Shown here: positions 1 to 7,910 of the stretch, piece by piece | Layout: every line of letters starts with the position of its first letter | Numbering within the stretch: position 1 is the first letter of the stretch | Source of the DNA: Myxococcales bacterium | Lineage (GTDB): Bacteria; Myxococcota; UBA796; SXON01 | Assembly: GCA_009692585.1 (NCBI GenBank) | Contig: SHYX01000067.1 | Span: 1 to 18,678, forward strand | Length of the DNA: 18,678 nt | Reading direction: 5' to 3' | The notes under the pieces: model-generated | Database searches by the model: none | The model's input: the letters and a program-made list of their open reading frames with translations, nothing else | Told to the model about the DNA's origin: nothing | Translations under genes and position numbers: made by a program

Positions 1-1
1 G

Positions 2-280
2 CGGCACTACGGGGGCCTGTTCATCGGCGGGGCCTCGGCCGAGGTCTTCGGCGACTACGGCGTGGGACCCAACCATGTGCTCCCCACCGGCACGGCGGCC
101 CGCTTCACGGGCGGGCTCAACGTGCTGCACTTCCTGCGGGTGCGGACCTGGCTCGCGATGGCTGGTGGTGCGGACCTCGCCGGCGTGATCGACGATGCCG
201 CCCGGCTGGCGCGCCTCGAAGGCCTCGAGGCCCACGCCCGGAGCGCCGAGCACCGGCTCCGCGGGCCCGCCGGCGGCTGA
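2..280 (+). CDS. hisD: Histidinol dehydrogenase, C-terminal part (5' truncated by window)
   Basis: This is the last 92 residues of HisD, the zinc enzyme that oxidises L-histidinol to L-histidine in the final two steps of histidine biosynthesis. The reading frame is open from base 2 and ends with TGA at 278-280. The visible block reads GDYGVGPNHVLPTGTAARF, which matches the conserved HisD segment G-D-Y-x-x-G-P-N-H-V-L-P-T. It is followed by a G-L-x-V-x-x-F-L segment and a helical tail (LARLEGLEAHARSAEHRL) typical of the family C-terminus. HisD is normally about 430 residues, so roughly 80% lies upstream of the window. No other his gene is visible. An IS-derived element starts directly after the stop codon, so any following his genes have been separated from it or were never there. 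Confidence 0.93.
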   Translation, partial: RHYGGLFIGGASAEVFGDYGVGPNHVLPTGTAARFTGGLNVLHFLRVRTWLAMAGGADLAGVIDDAARLARLEGLEAHARSAEHRLRGPAGG

Positions 281-281
281 C

Positions 282-303
282 CCGGGGCGTTGTTGCATGA
301 CTC
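282..303 (+). repeat. Terminal inverted repeat, left copy (IS5-like relic)
   Basis: This 22-base repeat matches the reverse complement of 586-607 with three mismatches. The core GGGCGTTG is followed by TGCATG after one variable base. It begins one base after the hisD stop codon and marks the end of the element nearest the transposase C-terminus. Confidence 0.7.
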
Positions 304-339
304 CGGGTCGGGCACGGGCGGGCCCTCTGTCATCTCGAT

Positions 340-543
340 TCACCCGAGGACCGCCACAGAGACGGGCGTTCCGAGAACGGTCATGCGGTTGAGGACGCTC
401 ACCGCGATCCTCGTCTCCGTCGTCTGTGTCGTCATCTTCCTCGCCCTGAGCGTCTCCCCGATGATCCGCTTGTACCGGAGCATCGCGTTCTCCGCCCGGG
501 CCTGCCGGTGCGCGGCCATCGGGATCTCACCTCGATCTGGGGC
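340..543 (-). pseudogene. IS5-family transposase, C-terminal fragment
   Basis: On the minus strand, 67 codons are open between an in-frame TAG (complement of 544-546) and the TGA at 340-342. The peptide contains ENAMLRYKRIIGETLRAR, then a T-E-T-R-I-A-V-x-V-L-N-R-M segment and a terminal GTPVSVAV. This follows the pattern at the C-terminus of many IS5-family DDE transposases: E-x-A-M-x-R-[YL]-K-x-[IL]-[IF]-G followed by L-R-A-R, then R-x-x-x-L-N-R-M. The glutamate in the first block would be the third residue of the DDE triad. The N-terminal part with the two catalytic aspartates is missing, so the fragment cannot be active. It sits inside a matching pair of inverted repeats at 282-303 and 586-607. 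Confidence 0.75.
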
Positions 544-585
544 CTAACGGGCCGACCGCGGTGGCCTCGACCGCGGCGTCGACGC

Positions 586-607
586 GAGCCATGCACCAAC
601 GCCCTGG
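586..607 (-). repeat. Terminal inverted repeat, right copy (IS5-like relic)
   Basis: This is the inverted partner of 282-303, identical at 19 of 22 positions. On the plus strand it contains ATGCACCAACGCCC. It closes a 326 bp unit holding only a transposase tail, so the internal deletion left both ends in place. Confidence 0.7.
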
Positions 608-968
608 CACATCACTACGACGGTGCCGGCGACCCTACATGTCGCTGCACTGGGACTGGACCGCACGGGCGCACTTTTGACCTCCAATCGGCACGTTGTT
701 CGCGCCTCCGCGCCTTGCCGAGCCGCCGTACCCTGTCGGCGTGGCCCTGCCGCCTTGCCGTTCAAATTTCCTATCCTCCGCCGGTGCAACGCGGGGTGCT
801 CTCCGGCGAGTATGCGTCTGTCGGCGTGGCGACGTCGAATAACGGGAGCGGCATTCGTGTCGTGGTCCTCGCCGCGAAGTAGGGCTCCCGGGCGCGGTAG
901 ATCAGGAAGATTGTCAGAAAAGGCGGATCGGTTGCTGCTGGCATGCGCGTTGCTAAATGATTCGTCAT
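608..968. other. Intergenic stretch with no recognisable gene
   Basis: About 360 bases between the IS relic and the ribosome binding site of the next lipoprotein. Reading frames on both strands exist but resemble no family I know, and they lack ribosome binding sites. A 10-base direct repeat (CGCCTTGCCG) occurs at 711-720 and 751-760, exactly 40 bases apart. Bases around 905-965 are less GC-rich than the surroundings and are where a promoter for the 979 gene would be expected. I cannot point to a clear -35/-10 pair. Confidence 0.5.
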
Positions 969-972
969 GGAG
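969..972 (+). promoter_or_regulatory. Ribosome binding site deciding the start at 979
   Basis: GGAG at 969-972 lies six bases before the ATG at 979. The earlier in-frame ATG at 967 has no Shine-Dalgarno-like sequence, and its own G is part of this GGAG. The start at 979 is therefore preferred. It also gives a cleaner lipoprotein signal peptide. Confidence 0.6.
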
Positions 973-978
973 TCTGCC

Positions 979-2067
979 ATGCCGTCGTCCCTCCGCATCC
1001 GGCCCCCCGCCATCGTCGTCACGTCCATCGCTCTGTCCTTGCTTGCGGGGTGCACGCCCGCGAGCGACCGATTCTACGTCACCGACAACTTCTCCAATGA
1101 GTTCTTGAGCTCTTCCGACAACGTCGCGGACTCGTACGCGGTCGGCAGCGTGCTGACGTTCGAGGTCGGGCAGACGCTCATCCTTGGCAGGCACGTCGAC
1201 ATGCAGGGGTGGGCGCTGGTCAGCAGCGACCCATCGGTGGTGGAGGTGACGGTCGCCCACGGCGACGAGACCAGCATCTCGGCCGAAGGGGCGGCGGTCG
1301 GCTCCGGGAGCGCGGCGCTCATGGTCGTGGACGAGACAGGCGCGACGATCCACGAGGTCGCGGTGGAGGTCGCGGTGCCGGACGGTGTCTCCCTTGTGTC
1401 GAAGCTGGGGACGGACGTCGGCTCGGGGTTCGAGCCCACGACCCCGCAGAAGATCTGCGTCGGGTCATACTCAGCGTTCGAGGCGAGGTTTGAGGCAGGC
1501 GGCCGTTCGCTTGGCTCGAGCCACGTGCTCGGGGCCGAGGGGAGCGAGACCGTGACGGTTCGGGTCGAGGACTCCCATCTGTGGGAGTCTCGCGAGTGGC
1601 TGTCTGTTTGGCCGACGCTCGAGGGGGACGAGCTGATTTCGGTCCAGGCGAACGGGTCGGACCTCGAGGATGTCGTGTTCACGGCGGTTGCTGTGGAGAG
1701 CATCGTGGGGCTGCAGGTGCTCGGCAACACCTCTGCGGTGGGTGCGAGCAACGACGACACGGTGATCATCGGCGCGGTGGGCCTTGATGCCGAGGGCTCA
1801 CAGGTCCTCGGGGTCACCCCGACCTGGATCATGCCTGACGGCACGGAGATGGTCGGCGATGAGCTCTCGTTCACGGCGGATCTCAGCTCGCCGCCGATTG
1901 ACATCACGGTCCGCTTCGGCTCGGTCAGCGCGCTCGTAGCCGTCTCGGGTGACCCCACCAGCGCGTCGGCCTCCGCGGACATCGACTGCTCGTCGGCGCC
2001 TGGTTTTCCGGGGCTCGGCCTGGCGCTCGCCGGCCTCTGCGCGCTCATCACGAGGCGTCGGGGCTGA
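979..2067 (+). CDS. Lipoprotein with Ig-like (Big_2-type) regions and MYXO-CTERM-like tail
   Basis: The 362-residue protein starts with a signal peptide (basic residues R6 and R8, hydrophobic stretch about 11-22) and the lipobox LLAG-C with Cys25. It should be exported and lipidated. Residues roughly 55-130 carry a pattern seen in bacterial Ig-like domains: a W-x-L-V-S-S-D-P-S-V-V-E-V strand, then an A-x-G-S-G-x-A-A-L strand. A second, looser Ig-like region precedes the C-terminus. The tail is Cys-Ser-Ser, a short Pro/Gly spacer, a hydrophobic stretch (GLGLALAGLCALI) and TRRRG. That layout is like the MYXO-CTERM sorting tail of myxobacteria, although the canonical version usually has a Gly-Cys-rich segment. 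The role is unknown, probably cell-surface. The ATG at 979 was chosen because GGAG precedes it by six bases. Confidence 0.8.
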   Translation: MPSSLRIRPPAIVVTSIALSLLAGCTPASDRFYVTDNFSNEFLSSSDNVADSYAVGSVLTFEVGQTLILGRHVDMQGWALVSSDPSVVEVTVAHGDETSISAEGAAVGSGSAALMVVDETGATIHEVAVEVAVPDGVSLVSKLGTDVGSGFEPTTPQKICVGSYSAFEARFEAGGRSLGSSHVLGAEGSETVTVRVEDSHLWESREWLSVWPTLEGDELISVQANGSDLEDVVFTAVAVESIVGLQVLGNTSAVGASNDDTVIIGAVGLDAEGSQVLGVTPTWIMPDGTEMVGDELSFTADLSSPPIDITVRFGSVSALVAVSGDPTSASASADIDCSSAPGFPGLGLALAGLCALITRRRG

Positions 2068-2160
2068 AGGGGGGCTGGCTACCTGGGTTCTCCCCTTCTG
2101 ACCGCAAGCGGGGAAATGGGCGGACGCCCACCTCCGCCCTGCCACTGCACAACGCGGCGG

Positions 2161-2177
2161 CGCGCGAACGCGCGTTT
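2161..2177 (+). terminator. Possible weak hairpin terminator
   Basis: CGCGCG-AA-CGCGCG at 2161-2174 can fold into a short GC stem and is followed by only three T residues. It lies about 95 bases after the lipoprotein stop and before the decayed FG-GAP gene. The T-run is too short for a confident intrinsic terminator, and in GC-rich DNA such palindromes arise by chance. Confidence 0.25.
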
Positions 2178-2211
2178 CGAGGGTTATCCCTGCCGGTCGT
2201 CTGGGATCTCC

Positions 2212-2690
2212 ATGCGGCTCCCTGTCTCCTGTTTCGCGCCTCTCTACGTTCCTGTTCGGGTCCTGACGCTGTGATCGCTGCTTCTCGTCGGCCTTTCCGC
2301 CTGCCAGGAGTACGGGCTCAAGAACAAGAAGGCCACAGCATCGACAGCGCCGACGCCTACGGCATGGACACCAGCTCCGATGACGCGTGCGCGGGCGGGG
2401 AGCTGCCCGCTGAGGACGTTGCGCTGAACGACGCCTGCCACTTCGACATTGGCGGCTTCACCCCCATCGTCGAGTGGGACGTGCTGGGGAGACGGCCACG
2501 GCGCTCCCCATCGTCGGGGACCTCGATGGCGACGGGATCCCTGAGATCGTCGTGAACTGGGCGTTCCTCGGGCCGGGTGAATTGGCGGTGTACCACGGCG
2601 ATGGTTCGGGGCTCATGTGGGAGACGGTCGGCGCAGGGACCGGCTACGGGGCGCATCCGGCGATGGCCGACGTGGACAACGACGGGCGCC
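2212..2690 (+). pseudogene. Decayed FG-GAP/VCBS-type lipoprotein gene
   Basis: Three pieces in three reading frames line up as one gene. From ATG at 2212 the first frame reads MRLPVSCFAPLYVPVRVLTL, then an in-frame TGA at 2272. It continues as a lipobox-like SLLLVGLSAC followed by QEYGLKNKK. Near 2325 the coding-like sequence moves to another frame, with an Asp/Ser-rich linker ending in GGFTPIVEWDV. Near 2480 it moves to a third frame carrying ALPIVGDLDGDGIPEIVVN, GPGELAVYHGDGSGLMWET and GAHPAMADVDNDGR. D-x-D-G-D-G-x-P-E-I and D-V-D-N-D-G are calcium-binding FG-GAP/VCBS repeats of surface beta-propeller proteins. Similarity stops around 2690, just before the converging methyltransferase gene ends at 2717, so most of the propeller is missing. 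One nonsense codon, two frame changes and a 3' truncation make this a relic. Confidence 0.75.
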
Positions 2691-2716
2691 GGCGGCGTCG
2701 AGTCGCCGCTCCCCGC

Positions 2717-3676
2717 TCACACCCGCCTGGCCCCCCCGCGCACCAACATCGCGAGGCACTCCACGTGCTCCGCGTACGGGAACATGTCGTACGGCTCGAC
2801 CCAGGCCAGTTCGTAGCCGCTCACCGACGCCAGGTCGCGCGCCAGACTCACCGGGTCGCACGAGACGTACAGAATGGCGCGCGGTCGGGCCAGCGCCAGC
2901 TCGACCAGCACGCCGGGAGCGCCGGCGCGGGGTGGGTCCAGGAGCACGACATCGGCGAGGTGTTCGCCGGCGCGGACACGGTCGGCGTTGCCGACCTCGG
3001 CCCGTCCCGTGGTTCCCGCGAAATTGGCCCTGGCGTCGGCGGCCGCCTCCCGCGATGCTTCCACCACCACCACCGGGGTGCCGCGGCGGGCGGCACCGAT
3101 GCTCAGGTTGCCGACGCCACCGTAGAGATCCAGCACCCCCGCCGGCGCGAGCTCGCGGAGCAGATCGTCGACACGCGCGACGAGAATCCGGTTCAGCTCC
3201 AGGTTCACCTGGTAGAAGCTCCCCGCCGACACCCGCAGCCCGTCGATGCGCAGGGTGGGGTCGCCGCGGACCTTCCGTCCGGCCACCGCGAGGTGCGCCG
3301 GGCCGTCCAGCCGGGAGTCCGCGGCGACGACGACGCGCGTGCCGTCGCTGCGAAGCTCGACCTCCCCGCGGGCACGCCCCTGGAGCGCGTCGACCGCGCC
3401 GACGAGCTCCGGCCGTACCAGGCGCTCCAGCGGCACCTCCACGAACTCGTGGCTGCCGGGCCGATGGAAGCCGAGGCGCCCACCGGGACCGCCCCGCATC
3501 TTGACGCGCGCCCGTGCGCCCCACTCGCGAGGCGACGCCACGACCGGGGCGACCACCGCAGGCAGGCCGCGGCGGCGGAGGGCTTCACTGACGAAGTGGT
3601 GTTTGGCCGACAAGGTCTCGGCGTAGGGTCGGTCGGCGAGGGGCAGCAGGCCCGCGGCGACCAGGGCGGAAGGCAT
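2717..3676 (-). CDS. Class I SAM-dependent RNA (uracil-5)-methyltransferase, TrmA/RumA family
   Basis: The 319-residue protein has the TrmA/RumA/RlmD fold signatures in order. These are Y-A-E-T-L-x-x-K near residue 18 (start of the central domain), SFYQVN at 153-158, SAM-binding motif I DLYGGVGNL at 183-191, LDPPRAG at 246-252, YVSCDP with the likely catalytic Cys273, and HVECLA with the likely general base Glu307. Family members methylate C5 of uracil in tRNA or 23S rRNA. There is no N-terminal TRAM domain. The C-x(n)-C-G-G-C motif that binds the 4Fe-4S cluster in RumA relatives is not seen; residues 10-14 read GLLPL where such a cysteine would sit before P-L. The RNA target cannot be told from sequence. 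The ATG at 3676 was chosen because upstream codons look non-coding. Confidence 0.87.
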   Translation of the reverse strand: MPSALVAAGLLPLADRPYAETLSAKHHFVSEALRRRGLPAVVAPVVASPREWGARARVKMRGGPGGRLGFHRPGSHEFVEVPLERLVRPELVGAVDALQGRARGEVELRSDGTRVVVAADSRLDGPAHLAVAGRKVRGDPTLRIDGLRVSAGSFYQVNLELNRILVARVDDLLRELAPAGVLDLYGGVGNLSIGAARRGTPVVVVEASREAAADARANFAGTTGRAEVGNADRVRAGEHLADVVLLDPPRAGAPGVLVELALARPRAILYVSCDPVSLARDLASVSGYELAWVEPYDMFPYAEHVECLAMLVRGGARRV

Positions 3677-3816
3677 CACGGCCGGGATATCGTTGTGGTG
3701 ATGCGTGCGCGACTCCGGCGGGTGTGGCTCTTCCTCGTCGACCCCGGCGGGTGGTCGGCCGAGCACTACCACAGAAAGAATCGGATGGACTTCGTGGCGT
3801 TATATCGAGATCGCCG

Positions 3817-4359
3817 GTGACGGGTGTCCGCCGACTCGCCCGGTTCGGTGCGGTTCGCGGCTTGCCGGTGGTGGGTCGCGCGGATGGGGCCGGCGTCGGG
3901 AAGGTAGACGATGTCCTGGTGCGGCTCGCCGACCTGCGCACGATCGGCTTCCGCCTGCGCGCGCCGGGTTTCTGGAGCGGAATGCTCGGGGTCGCCGCCT
4001 CCTCGGTCGAGCGTCTGGGTCGCGACTACGTGATCGTCTCCGAGCTCGCCGCCGCCGAGCCCGCGGGGGAGTCGCGTGGCCCGTTGGATGACCGGGTGTG
4101 GTGGTCGGAGTGGGCCGGTTGCCACTGCCTTACGCGCCGGGGGGCCGAGGTCGGCAAGCTCACCGACCTCATCCTCGACGCCGACGCCGCGTGCGCCCGC
4201 GCCTTGGTGCTCGAGGGCGGCCGGCTCCTGGTGCCGGGGCCCCGGGTGGCGATCGGTGCCGACAGCGTCATCGTCGACGAGGCCGATGTGGCCGTGAAGC
4301 TCACCGGTGCGGAGGACTCCGGTGACTGGTGGCGCGAGCTCGAAGCGCTGTTGCCGTAG
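3817..4359 (+). CDS. PRC-barrel domain protein
   Basis: The 180-residue protein appears to contain two PRC-barrel-like repeats. The first runs from GLPVVGRADGAGVGKVDDVL to GVAASSVERLGRDYVIV. The second runs from HCLTRRGAEVGKLTDLILD to GPRVAIGADSVIVDE. Each has the family pattern: a start strand, a G-x-V/L-x-D-x-[LI] turn, a central sheet, and a late [VI]-x-x-I/L-G-x-D-x-V-I-V strand. PRC-barrels occur in the RNA processing factor RimM, in photosynthetic reaction centre H subunits and in many small proteins of unknown role; none of those specific partners is evident. The start is uncertain. GTG 3817 is chosen because it gives a compact protein with a weak GAGA about six bases upstream, and TTATAT at 3800-3805 could be a promoter -10 box. 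Another GTG lies at 3724. Confidence 0.7.
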   Translation: MTGVRRLARFGAVRGLPVVGRADGAGVGKVDDVLVRLADLRTIGFRLRAPGFWSGMLGVAASSVERLGRDYVIVSELAAAEPAGESRGPLDDRVWWSEWAGCHCLTRRGAEVGKLTDLILDADAACARALVLEGGRLLVPGPRVAIGADSVIVDEADVAVKLTGAEDSGDWWRELEALLP

Positions 4360-4393
4360 CTGCGACGGCGCCAGGGCGATAGCCCCCTGCGAC

Positions 4394-4398
4394 GGAGG
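4394..4398 (+). promoter_or_regulatory. Strong ribosome binding site for the lipoprotein at 4403
   Basis: GGAGG at 4394-4398 lies four bases before ATG 4403. It fixes the start even though this gives an unusually short signal peptide. Confidence 0.65.
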
Positions 4399-4402
4399 TC
4401 GC

Positions 4403-5239
4403 ATGTGGCGTTTGGGCACGGTTCTCGTTCTGGTCGCGGGCTGCAACGACTACGACCTCCAGGGCAGGGTCGACCCCGTGGATGCTGACCCCCAGGACAC
4501 GGCGGCCGACGATCCCGAGGTCGACACCGCTGACGACCCCGAGGACAGCGGGGACACCGGCGGGGACACCAGCACCGACACCGGCGATCCCGACCCCGAG
4601 GTCGCCACCGAGCCGGTGTACATCAACTCCGGAAGCACCCTCTATTCCTTCGATCCGTCGACCGGCCGCGCCACCCAGATCGGCGTCTTTCAAGACGGCG
4701 GCGTCACGGTTTCGGACATGACCGACATCGCCATCGACCTGAACGGACACATGGTCGGCGTGGCGTACACCGAACTGTACGCGATCACCCCGACCACGGC
4801 CGAGGTCGCCTGGATCGGCACCCTCGACGACAGCTGCAACGGGCTCACCTTCGTCTCCGATGGCACGTTGGTCGCGGCCGGGGACGGCGGCGTCATCACC
4901 ATCGACACCGGCACGCTTCGGCAGTCCAAGCTCGGCGGCCGCAGCTACACCAGCTCGGGCGACATCGTGGGGCTACCGGACGGCTTCCTCTACTGGTCGG
5001 TCCGCGGCGCCGGGAACGACTTGATGGTGCGGGTCGATCCCGCCAACGGCACGACCGTCGAGCTCGGAGACATCGGCACCGATGGGGTGTTTGCACTGGG
5101 CTACGCCTACGGGGAGCTGTACGGCTTCACCAGCGCCGAGAAGGTGATCATCATCGACGCGATGACGGGGCGCACGGTCTCCACGGATCGCCTGAGCGGC
5201 ACGTGGTGGGGAGCAACGACCAATCCGGTCTTGTGGTAA
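4403..5239 (+). CDS. Lipoprotein with Asp-rich linker and propeller-like body
   Basis: The 278-residue protein begins MWRLGTVLVLVAGCNDYDLQ. A very short hydrophobic stretch ends in the lipobox LVAG-C with Cys14, so it should be a lipoprotein. Residues about 24-68 form a low-complexity Asp/Thr/Pro/Gly linker (for example DTGGDTSTDTGDPDPEV), as is common between the lipid anchor and the folded part of myxobacterial lipoproteins. Residues about 70-278 contain repeated strands of the type LYSFDPSTGRATQIG, LYAITPTTAEVAWIGTL and MVRVDPANGTTVELGDIG. That spacing suggests a beta-propeller made of about four to five blades. No catalytic motif is visible. The 3' end overlaps the DNA methyltransferase gene if that gene starts at 5203. 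Confidence 0.8.
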   Translation: MWRLGTVLVLVAGCNDYDLQGRVDPVDADPQDTAADDPEVDTADDPEDSGDTGGDTSTDTGDPDPEVATEPVYINSGSTLYSFDPSTGRATQIGVFQDGGVTVSDMTDIAIDLNGHMVGVAYTELYAITPTTAEVAWIGTLDDSCNGLTFVSDGTLVAAGDGGVITIDTGTLRQSKLGGRSYTSSGDIVGLPDGFLYWSVRGAGNDLMVRVDPANGTTVELGDIGTDGVFALGYAYGELYGFTSAEKVIIIDAMTGRTVSTDRLSGTWWGATTNPVLW

Positions 5240-6063
5240 GCATCCTTCACGGCGACAACGCCGACATCCTGCCGACGCTCGCCGATGCGTCCTTCGACCT
5301 CATCTACATCGACCCGCCGTTCAACACCGGGCGGGCGCAGTCGCGGACGCAGGTGCGGGCGGTCGCCGACGCGCGCGGCGATCGGCTCGGCTTCCGCGGC
5401 GAACGGTACGCCACCATCCGGCTCGGGACGCGCTCCTTCGCCGACAGCTTCGACGACTACCTCGCATTCTTGGAACCTCGTCTGTGCCACGCCCACCGGC
5501 TGCTGACGCCCAGCGGGAGCTTCTTCCTGCACCTGGACTCCCGCGAGGTCCACTATGCCAAGGTGCTCCTAGATCACATATTCGGTCGCGACTCTTTCAT
5601 CAATGAGATCATCTGGAGTTACGACTACGGCGGCCGGAGCACCCGACGCTGGTCGCCGAAGCACGACAACCTCTTGTGGTACGCCAAGAACCCTGACCAT
5701 TACACCTACCGGTACGCGGAGATCGACCGCATCCCCTACCTGGCGCCTGGACTGGTCGGGGCGGAGAAGGCGGCGCGCGGAAAGACCCCCACCGACTGTT
5801 GGTGGAACACCATCGTGAGCCCCACCGGCAAAGAAAAGACGGGTTATCCTACTCAAAAACCGCTCTCGATCCTGGAGCGCATCGTGAGGGTGCACTCCAA
5901 CCCCGACGACCAACTCCTCGACTTCTTCGCGGGGAGTGGCAGCTTCGGCGAGGCGGCGAAGCGGCATGGTCGCGACGTGCTGCTGGTCGACCAGAGCGCC
6001 GAGGCGGTGGAGATCATGAAACGGAGGCTGGGGGCCGGCGTCGGCGGCCCGCCGGTCCGGTGA
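5203..6063 (+). CDS. Site-specific DNA methyltransferase, beta-class (N6-adenine or N4-cytosine)
   Basis: The 286-residue protein methylates an exocyclic amino group in DNA. The catalytic motif IV DPPFNTG lies at residues 37-43 and comes first. The SAM-binding motif I, FAGSG at 242-246, comes near the C-terminus. TGYPTQKP at 213-220 is the typical motif X preceding it. This order (IV, then target recognition region, then X-I) defines the beta class. The intervening region, roughly residues 130-210 with IIWSYDYGGRSTRRWSPKHDN, resembles other members of the family. No restriction endonuclease or specificity subunit is adjacent, so it looks solitary. The target sequence cannot be read from the protein. 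GTG 5203 overlaps the upstream lipoprotein gene by 37 bases. A later GTG at 5233 would leave a shorter overlap and is a fair alternative. Confidence 0.88.
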   Translation: MVGSNDQSGLVVSILHGDNADILPTLADASFDLIYIDPPFNTGRAQSRTQVRAVADARGDRLGFRGERYATIRLGTRSFADSFDDYLAFLEPRLCHAHRLLTPSGSFFLHLDSREVHYAKVLLDHIFGRDSFINEIIWSYDYGGRSTRRWSPKHDNLLWYAKNPDHYTYRYAEIDRIPYLAPGLVGAEKAARGKTPTDCWWNTIVSPTGKEKTGYPTQKPLSILERIVRVHSNPDDQLLDFFAGSGSFGEAAKRHGRDVLLVDQSAEAVEIMKRRLGAGVGGPPVR

Positions 6064-6111
6064 CGAGGCGCCGGGGCTCGATCGCGTTAGCCCGCACGGC
6101 CCGGAGTGTTC

Positions 6112-6558
6112 ATGTCCCTCGTCGATAGCGTCTCTGCCGAGCTCAAAACCGCGATGCTCGCCCGCGACGCCGCGCGCACCGGCGCCCTGCGTATGATCCG
6201 CGCCGCGTTCATCGAGCTGTCCAAGGACGGCAAGGGCGAGGTCACCGACGAACGCTGCGTCGACGCGCTCCGGCGGCTCCGCAAGCAGCGTGAGGACTCG
6301 ATCGGCGCCTATGAGTCGGCCGCACGCAGCGACCTCGCGGACGTGGAGCGCGCCGAGTTGCTGGTGATCGACGCCTTCTTGCCGACTCTCGCCGACGAAG
6401 CGCAGACACTCGCCTGGGTGCGCGACGCCATCGCCGCGATCGGGGCCACCTCGCCCAAGGAGATGGGCAAGGCCATGGGCGCGCTCATGAAAACCCACAA
6501 GGCCGACGTCGACACCACGATGGCGCAGGCGCTGCTCAAGCGCGAGTTGGGCGGCTAG
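6112..6558 (+). CDS. GatB/YqeY domain protein
   Basis: The 148-residue protein matches the small stand-alone GatB/YqeY family throughout. It has an N-terminal helix S-V-S-A-E-L-K-T-A-M-L-A-R-D, then R-x-G-A-L-R-M-I-R-A-A. The middle reads RKQREDSIGAYESAAR, followed by E-x-A-E-L-x-V-I-x-x-F-L-P. The end contains KEMGKAMGALMKTHKADVD. The domain resembles the tRNA-binding tail of the GatB amidotransferase subunit; the cellular role of the free-standing protein is not firmly known. The ATG at 6112 has GGAG (6103-6106) five bases upstream. The stop codon is followed at once by the GTG of the biotin carboxylase gene, so the two are almost certainly co-transcribed. Confidence 0.9.
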   Translation: MSLVDSVSAELKTAMLARDAARTGALRMIRAAFIELSKDGKGEVTDERCVDALRRLRKQREDSIGAYESAARSDLADVERAELLVIDAFLPTLADEAQTLAWVRDAIAAIGATSPKEMGKAMGALMKTHKADVDTTMAQALLKRELGG

Positions 6559-7881
<1,323 letters not shown>

Positions 7882-7910
7882 ATCCCGGCGATGCGGTGCG
7901 GACGCCGTGG

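Larger units (their letters stand above)
282..607 (-). mobile_element. Internally deleted IS5-family element (MITE-like relic) with terminal inverted repeats
   Basis: Bases 282-303 and the reverse complement of 586-607 match at 19 of 22 positions. The shared pattern is CC(G/A)GGGCGTTG(T/G)TGCATG(A/G)CTC, interrupted at three sites. These repeats enclose a minus-strand fragment that reads like the C-terminus of an IS5-type transposase (340-543). A full IS5 element is usually 0.8-1.3 kb, so this 326 bp unit has lost most of the transposase gene but kept both ends. Such units can be mobilised in trans if a full copy exists. I could not identify a clear target-site duplication at the borders. The left end lies one base after the hisD stop codon. 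The repeat pair and the ORF fragment are seen directly. The family assignment rests on the transposase fragment. Confidence 0.72.

Noticed and set aside
508..882. Plus-strand frame of 124 codons in the gap before the first lipoprotein
   Set aside because: No ribosome binding site, Cys/Arg/Pro-rich translation and no recognisable motif. It crosses the right terminal repeat of the IS relic.
544..1353. 269-codon minus-strand frame overlapping the IS relic border and the Ig-like lipoprotein gene
   Set aside because: Composition is non-protein-like and it runs antisense to the lipoprotein. Only the separate stretch 340-543 resembles a transposase.
2691..3820. Continuation of the FG-GAP frame on the plus strand to 3820
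   Set aside because: After about 2690 the frame is the shadow of the minus-strand TrmA-like gene and shows Arg/Gly/His-rich noise rather than FG-GAP repeats.
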